Shown here: one piece after another, positions 5,282-11,046 of the stretch | How positions within the stretch are numbered: the first letter of the stretch is position 1 | Layout of the letters: each line of letters starts with the position of its first letter | Source: Chloroflexota bacterium | GTDB lineage: Bacteria; Chloroflexota; Limnocylindria; Limnocylindrales; CSP1-4 | DNA: 11,618 nt | Reading direction: 5' to 3' | Assembly: GCA_025355255.1 (NCBI GenBank) | Contig: JANYAA010000007.1 | Coordinates: 1 to 11,618, forward strand | Notes under the pieces: generated by a model | The model's database searches: none | Told to the model about the DNA's origin: nothing | Seen by the model: only the letters and a program-made list of their open reading frames with translations | Position numbers and translations under genes: made by a program

Positions 5282-7314
5282 CGAGCACCTCCATGGGCAG
5301 CGGGCTGGGTTGGGTTGGGCGTTGCGACGGCTGCGGCGGTTGCGGCAGCCGGGACTGGGGCGTGCGCGGCGGACGGCCCGCCCACACGGCTGTCGGCGGG
5401 ACCGCGGCCGGCGAGGACGCTGACCGTGGGGCACCCGTAGACCGCATCGCAGCGGAAACAGCGGGAGGCCTCGGCGCGGGCGTCCTTCTCGGCAAAGCCC
5501 TGCTGGGTGGCCTTGAAGTTCCCCGTCTCCACCACCGGGAGGGGCGCGTGGATGCGGGGGCGGTTGGCGATGTCGAGCGTGAGCTTTGGCTCGGCGGGCG
5601 TCTTCACGCGGACCGCGGCCATGATCTCCGCCTCGCCATCGCGGGCACCGGCGAGGTACTCGTGGATGGAGCCCGCGGCGCGCCGACCGGCGGCCACGGC
5701 CTCGATGATTGTCTTGGGCCCGGAGACCACGTCGCCGCCGGCGAAGATGCCTGCGCGGCCCGTGGCCAGCGTGTTGGGGTCGGCCACGATGCCGGCCCAG
5801 CCGCTGACCTCAATACCCGCACCCTCGGGGAGGATGGACGGGTCCGGCTCCTCGCCGATGGCAACCAGTATGGAAGCCGCCGGCAGCTCGCGGGACTCGC
5901 CCGTGGGCGTCCAGGGGGTTCGGCCGCTGCCGTCAGGCGTTGCGGCCCGGACGGTCACCTCGCAGCGCAGCGCCACAACGGCGCCGTCACGACCCACGAC
6001 CTCGGTGGGCGCAAGCCCCTCGGCAATCGTGATGCCTTCACGCTCCGCGGCGTCAACCTCTTCGGCCTGCGCCGGCATGTCTGCTCGACCGCGGCGGTAG
6101 ACGATGGTCACCGACGCTGCCCCGCTGCGCTTTGCAGATCGAGCCGCGTCCATAGCCGTGGAGCCGCCGCCGACGACGATCACGTCACCGGACAGCCGCG
6201 GCCCCTCGCCGAGGTTGACCTCCTTGAGGAACCGAGTGGCGGGGATGATGCCGCGCTGGTCGTCGCCGGGGACGCCCAGACGCCGGCTCTTCGAGGCGCC
6301 GGTCGCCAGGAAGATGGCCTTGAAGCCTTCGCGCTCAAGGTCCGGCAGGGTGAAGTCGCGGCCCATCGCGGTGTCGAGCCGAAGCTCCACACCCGCGTCG
6401 ATGATCCGCTTGAGCTCGGCTTGGAGCACTTCGCGCGGCAGGCGGTACTCGGGGATGCCGATGGCCATCATGCCGCCCGGGATGGGCATGGCCTCCAGCA
6501 CGGTGACCGGATAGCCGAGCGCGGCGAGGTACCAGGCGGCCGACATGCCGGCGGGGCCGCCGCCGACGATGGCGACCTTCTCGCCCCGCTTCTTGGCGGG
6601 CTTGGGCGCCGCGGGCAGCTTGCCGTTCTCAACGGCGAAGCGCTTGAGGGTGCGGATGGAGATGGGCTCGTCCAGCACGCCGCGGCGGCAGGCTGACTCG
6701 CACGGCGCTGTGCAGATCCAGCCGCAGACGGACGGGAACGGGTTGACCTCGGCGGCCACCGCGTAGGCCTCGTCGTAGCGGCCCTGACCCACCAGACCCA
6801 CGTACCGGCCGGCGTCCGTGCCAGCGGGGCAGGCCTCTTGGCAGGGCGCCATCGGCGTGGCCGGAGGCGCGTCCAGCATGGTGGTCCACACCTGCCACGG
6901 CTTCGGCCGGGACCGGGTCCGCCACGGGAAGATGTCGCCCCACGGGCTGGGCTTGGTGGGCTTCATGGATTCGTGGGTCACTTCGGTGAGCGACATCCAG
7001 CCGTCGTCCACCGTGTACGGCGCGGGCCGCTCGATGGGGCCCTGGCGCGGCGCGAGCTTGATCTCCTCGCGCGGCAGCGTGGCGATGGTGATGACCGCGG
7101 GCGGACACTCGCGAACGCAGATGCCGCACCCGATGCACTCACCCACCTGCAGCGGGCGCTCCACCATCCAGGGCAGCGGTCGGCCGCCAACTGGACCTGT
7201 CTCGATGCCGGGGTGGTCCGGCCTGCTCATGTCGAGCGCCTCGACGGGGCAGACGTCCATGCAGATGCCGCACGTCATGCAGCCCTTGTGCTCGATGTCG
7301 ATGCGATAGCCCAT
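5278..7314 (-). CDS. GltD-like NAD(P)H/FAD oxidoreductase with N-terminal 2x[4Fe-4S] ferredoxin domain
   Basis: A 678-residue cytoplasmic flavin/iron-sulfur oxidoreductase. Residues 1-75 form a ferredoxin domain with C12-x2-C15-x2-C18-x3-C22 and C60-x2-C63-x2-C66-x3-C70, each followed by Pro. Residues about 155-235 match the iron-sulfur domain of glutamate-synthase small-subunit-like proteins (CQEACPAG, then Cys197, 201, 205 and 209). VAIVGGGPAGMSAA (247-260) binds FAD; VIVVGGGSTAMDAA (378-391) with YRRGRADMPA (406-415) binds NAD(P)H, the Arg pair favouring NADPH; AGGDVVSGPKTIIEA (525-539) closes the FAD site. A further cysteine motif, CFRCDAVYGC, lies at 619-628, followed by a 40-residue Ala/Pro-rich tail. 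AAGGAGG 5 nt before the ATG decides this start; an extension to 7491 adds 59 unsupported residues. No gltB-type large subunit is present, so it is not a glutamate synthase here. It heads a three-gene operon with two membrane proteins. Electron acceptor unknown. Confidence 0.9.
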   Translation of the reverse strand: MGYRIDIEHKGCMTCGICMDVCPVEALDMSRPDHPGIETGPVGGRPLPWMVERPLQVGECIGCGICVRECPPAVITIATLPREEIKLAPRQGPIERPAPYTVDDGWMSLTEVTHESMKPTKPSPWGDIFPWRTRSRPKPWQVWTTMLDAPPATPMAPCQEACPAGTDAGRYVGLVGQGRYDEAYAVAAEVNPFPSVCGWICTAPCESACRRGVLDEPISIRTLKRFAVENGKLPAAPKPAKKRGEKVAIVGGGPAGMSAAWYLAALGYPVTVLEAMPIPGGMMAIGIPEYRLPREVLQAELKRIIDAGVELRLDTAMGRDFTLPDLEREGFKAIFLATGASKSRRLGVPGDDQRGIIPATRFLKEVNLGEGPRLSGDVIVVGGGSTAMDAARSAKRSGAASVTIVYRRGRADMPAQAEEVDAAEREGITIAEGLAPTEVVGRDGAVVALRCEVTVRAATPDGSGRTPWTPTGESRELPAASILVAIGEEPDPSILPEGAGIEVSGWAGIVADPNTLATGRAGIFAGGDVVSGPKTIIEAVAAGRRAAGSIHEYLAGARDGEAEIMAAVRVKTPAEPKLTLDIANRPRIHAPLPVVETGNFKATQQGFAEKDARAEASRCFRCDAVYGCPTVSVLAGRGPADSRVGGPSAAHAPVPAAATAAAVATPNPTQPAAHGGAR

Positions 7315-7467
7315 GCACGCCTCCTTGTGGCTGGGGCGATCGTCGTCTCTCGGGCTGTAGGTGACCACGCCCCTCCGGGCGGGTGGGGCTGCCATCATTT
7401 CGGGTAGGTACCGGGGGCCATCCGGCCCGGGCCTTCGGCCGAGAACCTCGGCTCCGGTCTCGGCGAC

Positions 7468-7481
7468 GGGGTCATGACCCC
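7468..7481. promoter_or_regulatory. 14 bp perfect palindrome, candidate operator
   Basis: GGGGTCATGACCCC is a perfect palindrome located about 155 bp upstream of the flavoprotein start. It overlaps the third ATGAC-N5-GTCAT dyad and adds a further back-to-back GTCAT half-site. Its length and position fit a protein-binding site. Confidence 0.55.
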
Positions 7482-7488
7482 ACGTCAT
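7474..7488. promoter_or_regulatory. Dyad element 3 (ATGAC-N5-GTCAT)
   Basis: A perfect 5 bp dyad with a 5 bp spacer, so that half-sites are one helical turn apart. It is the promoter-proximal copy of three, lying 160 bp before the flavoprotein start codon. Confidence 0.5.
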
Positions 7489-7535
7489 CAAATCCCGGAA
7501 TCGCGGGGCAGCAAACAGCCCGGAAGACTGCTCCC

Positions 7536-7550
7536 ATGACCATGCGCCAT
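7536..7550. promoter_or_regulatory. Dyad element 2 (ATGAC-N5-GCCAT)
   Basis: The middle copy has one mismatch in the right half-site. It begins exactly 62 bp from each of the other two copies. The extended 18 bp alignment of the three has 11 invariant columns. Confidence 0.45.
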
Positions 7551-7588
7551 CACGACGCGCTGAAACGGCCGATTCCGCTTGTCTATCC

Positions 7589-7606
7589 CAGGGTTTGATG
7601 ACCCTG
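7589..7606 (-). terminator. Weak hairpin after the response-regulator gene
   Basis: CAGGGT-N6-ACCCTG makes a 6 bp stem with a 6 nt loop 14 nt after the response-regulator stop. There is no T-tract, so termination is doubtful. The hairpin shares bases with dyad element 1, so it may instead be part of a binding site. Confidence 0.25.
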
Positions 7607-7612
7607 CGTCGT
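7598..7612. promoter_or_regulatory. Dyad element 1 (ATGAC-N5-GTCGT)
   Basis: The copy most distant from the flavoprotein start (284 bp) has one mismatch in the right half-site. It lies only 8 bp past the end of the response-regulator gene and overlaps the small hairpin there. Confidence 0.45.
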
Positions 7613-7619
7613 GATCGCG

Positions 7620-8279
7620 TCAGTCACGGTCCACCAGGCCGCCACGCATGGCGCGCGCCACCACCTCTGCCCGGTTCTGCGCGTGCAGCTTGTCGAGGAT
7701 GTTGCGCAGGTGAAACTTGGCGGTGTTCTCGCTGATGCCCAGGTCCGCGGCAATCTCCTTGTTGCGCATCCCCGCAACGACCAGCCGCAGGACGACCAGC
7801 TCGCGCTCCGTGAGGCGGTCCGGGTCCCCGCGGCCGGCGTCGGGCGACGGAACGGCCAAAGGTTCTGGTCGCGCCAGTTCCGTCAGGATCCGGCCGGCGA
7901 TCGCCGGGGTGATGGCCGCCTCGCCGCGCTCGATGGCGAGGAGCATGCCACGCAGTTCGGCGCTCTCGAGGTTCTTGAGCAGGTACCCGCGGGCGCCGGC
8001 CTTGATGGCGGCAAACAGGTCGTCGATGTCCTCACTGGCCGTGAGCATGACGATCGCGACGCCGGGCGCGGCCGAAGCCAGCCGCCGCGTTGCCTCCAGC
8101 CCGCCGCCCCCGGGCATCGCCACATCCATCAGTACAAGGTCCGGCCGCAGGACGACGGCGGCTTCGACCGCAGCGTCGCCGTCGGCAACCTGGCCTACCA
8201 CCTCGTGGCCCCACGCGGTGAGCAGCGAAGCCACGCCGTCGCGGAAGAGGGCGTGGTCGTCGGCGAGGAGGATGCGCAT
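7620..8279 (-). CDS. NarL/LuxR-family response regulator
   Basis: A 219-residue DNA-binding response regulator, the output half of the two-component pair with the kinase gene just upstream. The receiver domain (1-115) has the acidic pair Asp7-Asp8, phosphoacceptor Asp52 (LVLMDVAMPG), Thr80 and Lys102. A linker of about 40 residues leads to a C-terminal LuxR-type helix-turn-helix (about 155-200: LTERELVVLRLVVAG, NKEIAADLGISENTAKFHL). The ATG lies 2 nt after the kinase stop, so the two are coupled; the local ribosome site is only a run of G. The next gene in the same direction is the redox operon, whose leader holds three dyads with half-site spacing of one helical turn, suitable for a dimer of this family. 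That regulatory link is inferred. Confidence 0.93.
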   Translation of the reverse strand: MRILLADDHALFRDGVASLLTAWGHEVVGQVADGDAAVEAAVVLRPDLVLMDVAMPGGGGLEATRRLASAAPGVAIVMLTASEDIDDLFAAIKAGARGYLLKNLESAELRGMLLAIERGEAAITPAIAGRILTELARPEPLAVPSPDAGRGDPDRLTERELVVLRLVVAGMRNKEIAADLGISENTAKFHLRNILDKLHAQNRAEVVARAMRGGLVDRD

Positions 8280-8281
8280 CG

Positions 8282-9625
8282 TCAGGCCCCCACCGGTACC
8301 GGCGCATGCCCAGTCAGCGGCAGTTCCAGCCTGACCAGCACGCCGCCGCCCAACCGGTCCACGACTTGCACGGCCGCACCAATCCGGCCCGCCCGCTCGC
8401 GCATCGACCGCAACCCGTAGCCCGGCATCTGCGGGGTCAGGCCAGAGGCGCCTAGCCCGCGCCCATCATCCTCAACCGTCACGATCAGCACGCCGCCATC
8501 GGCCCATGCCGCAAGCCGCACCTTGTGGGCCAGCGCGTGCTTGCGCACGTTGGTGAGCGCCTCCTGGACGATGCGGTAGATATGCGTCTCGGCATCCGCG
8601 TCCAGGCGCAGGGACGCGGCAGAAGGCTCAATGGCCAACTCCAGCGCAAACCGCGACGCCTCCGCGACGCGCCTGGCGTGGGCCGCAAGTGCAGTGCCGA
8701 GGCCCTGCCCGGGCTCAATCGGCCCGCGGAGACCCAGAATGGTCTCGCGGACATCAACGTAGACGGCACGTGCCGCCGCACCCAGTTCGCCAAGCTGGGC
8801 ACGCGCCTCATCCACGCGGCCCGCCTCAAGGAACCCGTCCACGGCCTGGCTCTTGGTGTTCACGTAGCCCAAGACCTGGGCGATGCCGTCGTGGAGCTCG
8901 CGGGCAATTCGCTCGCGCTCGTCAACCACCGCAAGCTCGCGGAGCCGAGCCTGCAGCCGCGCGTGCTCGAGGGCGATGGTCGCCTGATAGGCGAGCGAAC
9001 TCAGCGTCTCCACCTCGTCGGCGTCAAACCCGCGCTCCGCAGCGGCACCCACCGCCAGCAGACCGATGGTGTCCCCGCCGCGCTGGAGCGGCACGGAAAG
9101 ACGGGCCATGGCCATCTCGGTCGGCACAAACTGGAGCAGGGGCTCGTCGCCCTCGGGGCCGGCGGGCTTGATGATGCCCGCCCCGCGCACCCGACCAGCC
9201 AGGCCGTCTGCCGCCCGAAGCTCCAGCCGGCCATCGGCACCTTCAAGCAGCAGGACCGCCACATCAGCGCCGAGCAGCTCGCGTGCATGCGTGACCACGG
9301 CGGCGAGGACGCGGTCAACGTCAGTCATGGCGGCAATCGCCACGCTGACGCGGTGGAGCGCCCTTGCGGCGGCACCTCGCGCCTCAAGCTCCTCGTTTCG
9401 GACGCGAAGGTCGCGCGTCAGCGCGTCGATGCGCTTGAAGCCGAAGAACGCGATGACGATGCCGATCAGGAGGACGGTGCCCGTGATGAACAGGTTGTCC
9501 AGGGGGAACGACAGGTTCTGGTCCAGAAACTGGTCACCCAGCTCCTCCAGGAGGGCGACAGCGATCGCCGGCACGAGCACGATCAGCCATCGAAGCTGCA
9601 GGCGACGATTCGCGGGCGAGGACAA
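8282..9625 (-). CDS. Membrane-associated GAF-domain sensor histidine kinase (HisKA_3/NarX-type), TTG start
   Basis: A 447-residue sensor kinase. Two N-terminal hydrophobic helices (about 12-28 and 45-63) flank a loop of only about 16 residues, so an external ligand domain is absent. A GAF domain follows (about 95-222). It contains no cysteine, which argues against an iron-sulfur or haem-thiolate sensor of NreB type. The HisKA_3 dimerisation region has ERERIARELHDGIAQ with phosphoacceptor His245. The ATPase domain has an N-box EALTNVRKHA (355-364), G1 EDDGRG (385-390) and G2 GYGLRSMRERA (402-412). The start is TTG, supported by GGAG 5 nt upstream. It is coupled to the response regulator 2 nt downstream. 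The signal is unknown; an intracellular small molecule, light or redox state read by GAF is possible. Confidence 0.92.
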   Translation of the reverse strand: MSSPANRRLQLRWLIVLVPAIAVALLEELGDQFLDQNLSFPLDNLFITGTVLLIGIVIAFFGFKRIDALTRDLRVRNEELEARGAAARALHRVSVAIAAMTDVDRVLAAVVTHARELLGADVAVLLLEGADGRLELRAADGLAGRVRGAGIIKPAGPEGDEPLLQFVPTEMAMARLSVPLQRGGDTIGLLAVGAAAERGFDADEVETLSSLAYQATIALEHARLQARLRELAVVDERERIARELHDGIAQVLGYVNTKSQAVDGFLEAGRVDEARAQLGELGAAARAVYVDVRETILGLRGPIEPGQGLGTALAAHARRVAEASRFALELAIEPSAASLRLDADAETHIYRIVQEALTNVRKHALAHKVRLAAWADGGVLIVTVEDDGRGLGASGLTPQMPGYGLRSMRERAGRIGAAVQVVDRLGGGVLVRLELPLTGHAPVPVGA

Positions 9626-9648
9626 GGGTGCTCCGTCTCGGGTGGGCT

Positions 9649-9679
9649 GGGTGGCGGCGCCAGCATAGACCCGCCACCC
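9649..9679. repeat. 9 bp inverted repeat between nei and the kinase gene
   Basis: GGGTGGCGG and CCGCCACCC form a perfect stem with a 13 nt loop. It lies 17 nt after the nei stop, where a terminator is expected, but no T-tract follows. The loop contains the only -10-like hexamer for the kinase gene, so termination and initiation signals may be superimposed. Confidence 0.45.
9662..9667 (-). promoter_or_regulatory. Possible -10 box of the two-component operon
   Basis: TATGCT (4 of 6 matches) lies in the loop of the inverted repeat, 36 nt before the TTG start. No clear -35 element precedes it. Pattern match only. Confidence 0.3.
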
Positions 9680-9695
9680 CGAGAGGCGATGTACG

Positions 9696-10469
9696 TCAGC
9701 CCGGTTGACACCCGGGGCACCAGAAGGTGAGGCGCGGGAGGTCGCGGCCCTGATGCTCCACGCGGATCAACGTATGACAGCGCGGACACGGCAGCCCGGC
9801 GCGCCGATACACATGGCGCGGGCGGCGGCCGGTCGCGGCGCCTTCCCGGAGAACCGAGACCGCCAGATGCACCAACTCCCGAAGCGCGTTGTCGTCAAGC
9901 GCCGCCGCAAGCGTCCATGGCGAGCTCGAGGCCTGCCACAGCACCTCGTTCTTCACCTCGTTGCCGATGCCCGCCAGCGCCCGCTGGTCCAGGAGCGCCT
10001 CGGCGATCGTTGCGCTGGCCCGCAGCGGATTACGCAGCCGGCGCACGGCTTCGTCCACGTCGACTTCGGCTGCCAGCAGGTCCGGGCCAAGCCTTGAGAG
10101 CGACCGATGCACAGCTTCTGCGCGCTGCTCAAACAGCTCCACAACCGGCGCGTCAAAGCAGACGGCAACCGATCCCTCCACCTCCAGCACCAGCCTCGCC
10201 CTGGCGGCCGGTCGACGCCACCGCTCCCCCGGTGCATATCGGTGCCACGAGCCGTGCATCCGCAGGTGCGTGCGAAGCTCCAGCCCGTTGTCGAGGCGGA
10301 TCAGCAGGTTCTTGCCGATCGCCTCCACGGCCGTCACCCTCGTGCCGACCACGCGCTCGATGCGGGGCTGGGCGCCGGGGCCGTTGGTGCGCGCGGCAAG
10401 GATCCGCTGCCCAAGCAGCCATGGCCGCAGCCCCGCGGCGGTGCGGGCGAGCGTGTCGCCCTCCGGCAT
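9696..10469 (-). CDS. nei: Fpg/Nei-family DNA glycosylase (endonuclease VIII-like)
   Basis: A 257-residue base-excision-repair enzyme that removes oxidised bases and nicks the resulting abasic site. The N-terminus MPEGDT, with catalytic Pro2 and Glu3, is the Nei signature (Fpg usually reads MPELPE). Lys53 (AIGKNLLIRL) is the conserved beta-turn lysine. A helix-two-turn-helix spans about 130-180 (LLDQRALAGIGNEVKNEVLW, including Asn170). A C-terminal zinc finger has Cys228, Cys231, Cys251 and Cys254 (CPRCH and FWCPGC). Its length matches the actinobacterial Nei2 group. The ATG immediately follows the PIN gene stop (TAGATG, no gap) and has only a weak ribosome site, so its translation probably depends on the PIN gene. 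The gene lies downstream of an Lhr helicase, a known association of DNA-repair genes in high-GC bacteria. Confidence 0.93.
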   Translation of the reverse strand: MPEGDTLARTAAGLRPWLLGQRILAARTNGPGAQPRIERVVGTRVTAVEAIGKNLLIRLDNGLELRTHLRMHGSWHRYAPGERWRRPAARARLVLEVEGSVAVCFDAPVVELFEQRAEAVHRSLSRLGPDLLAAEVDVDEAVRRLRNPLRASATIAEALLDQRALAGIGNEVKNEVLWQASSSPWTLAAALDDNALRELVHLAVSVLREGAATGRRPRHVYRRAGLPCPRCHTLIRVEHQGRDLPRLTFWCPGCQPG

Positions 10470-10889
10470 CTAGGCCACCACGGGGAGCACTTGGAACCCC
10501 TCGGCCGCCGCGGCGCTGCGCAAGCGCGCGTCAAACGTCACGAACACCATCTCGGCGTCGACTTGGGCTGCGACGAGCGCAGATGCGAGGTGGATCGCAT
10601 CGAGGGTCCCGAGCGCGTGGCGAACCGCGAGGCTGCCGGCACGACACACCAGCGCCGCGTCCGCATCCACCGGCGTCACCTGGCCCCAGAGGTCCGTGAT
10701 CGACATTGAGCCGGGAGCCACGTCAAGATGATTGCGAACCGCTCGGCTGAAGACTGCCTGAAGTTCCACATCACCGATGATGGGCAAATCCGGCTCGTCG
10801 GTGGCGTCCCAGACGCGGCCCACGACCTCCGCACCCGGTTCAGGCACGGCGAGCTTGAACAGCGCCGACGTGTCGAAGCAGGCGCTCAT
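10470..10889 (-). CDS. PIN-domain ribonuclease (VapC-like)
   Basis: A 139-residue PIN domain protein, the size of VapC toxins, which cleave tRNA or rRNA. The four acidic residues of the active site are all present: Asp6 (FDTSAL), Glu42 (DVELQAVFSRA), Asp97 (GTLDAIHLASAL) and Asp120 (FVTFDARLRSAA). I start at MSACFDTSAL, where the PIN fold begins and where GAGGAG lies about 8-10 nt upstream; a longer frame to 10961 adds residues that look like an antitoxin start. No complete antitoxin gene lies upstream in the 157 bp before lhr. The gene is placed between lhr and nei and abuts nei. It may be an orphan toxin, a domesticated RNase, or paired with an antitoxin elsewhere. Confidence 0.85.
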   Translation of the reverse strand: MSACFDTSALFKLAVPEPGAEVVGRVWDATDEPDLPIIGDVELQAVFSRAVRNHLDVAPGSMSITDLWGQVTPVDADAALVCRAGSLAVRHALGTLDAIHLASALVAAQVDAEMVFVTFDARLRSAAAAEGFQVLPVVA

Positions 10890-10961
10890 CGGTTGCGCTC
10901 CTCCTCGCGCATCTCCAAGCATGATGTCCATGCTGCCGCCGGGGATTGCGATCTTGGACAT
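10886..10961 (-). pseudogene. Possible eroded antitoxin remnant upstream of the PIN gene
   Basis: Two short pieces with the composition of real coding sequence meet in different frames. From 10961 an ATG reads MSKIAIPGGS, like the first strand of ribbon-helix-helix or Phd antitoxins. About 45 nt later another frame reads LEMREEERNR and stops with a TGA that overlaps the PIN ATG (ATGA), just as antitoxin genes do. A complete antitoxin would need about 70-90 residues, so an internal deletion with a frame change would explain the picture. This is inference from composition and position only. Confidence 0.25.
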
Positions 10962-11046
10962 GTCGGCTGCCTTTTCGCCCGTTCGTCTTGTGGCGCTTTG
11001 TCGCTCGCTCGCGCGGCAATCATGGCTGTGCCCGCTTCACGTTGAC

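Larger units (their letters stand above)
7315..7619. other. 305 bp gene-free leader of the redox operon
   Basis: This stretch between the response-regulator stop and the flavoprotein start holds no credible gene. It contains three spaced dyads, a 14 bp palindrome, a small hairpin after the response regulator, and an inverted repeat (ATCACGACGC at 7549-7558 with GCGTCGTGAT at 7605/6-7614). I found no convincing sigma-70 -10/-35 pair on the minus strand, so the promoter may be activator-dependent or use another sigma factor. Confidence 0.6.

Noticed and set aside
5278..7314. Glutamate synthase small subunit (gltD)
   Set aside because: It has the GltD-type core but also an extra two-cluster ferredoxin domain, and its partners are two membrane proteins instead of a large glutamate synthase subunit.
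7315..7491. Upstream extension of the flavoprotein by 59 residues
   Set aside because: The added residues are Pro/Arg-rich without family resemblance, while the ATG at 7314 has a strong AAGGAGG site directly before the ferredoxin domain.
7549..7614. 10 bp inverted repeat (ATCACGACGC with GCGTCGTGAT) as a separate element or attachment site
   Set aside because: Its arms fall largely within dyad elements 1 and 2, so it is probably a by-product of those similar sequences; no integrase or tRNA is nearby.
10886..11023. 45-codon minus-strand ORF ending in ATGA overlap with the PIN gene, as a functional antitoxin
   Set aside because: Most of it has A/T-rich third positions unlike every real gene here, and the peptide has no antitoxin-like fold; only its last ten codons look coding.
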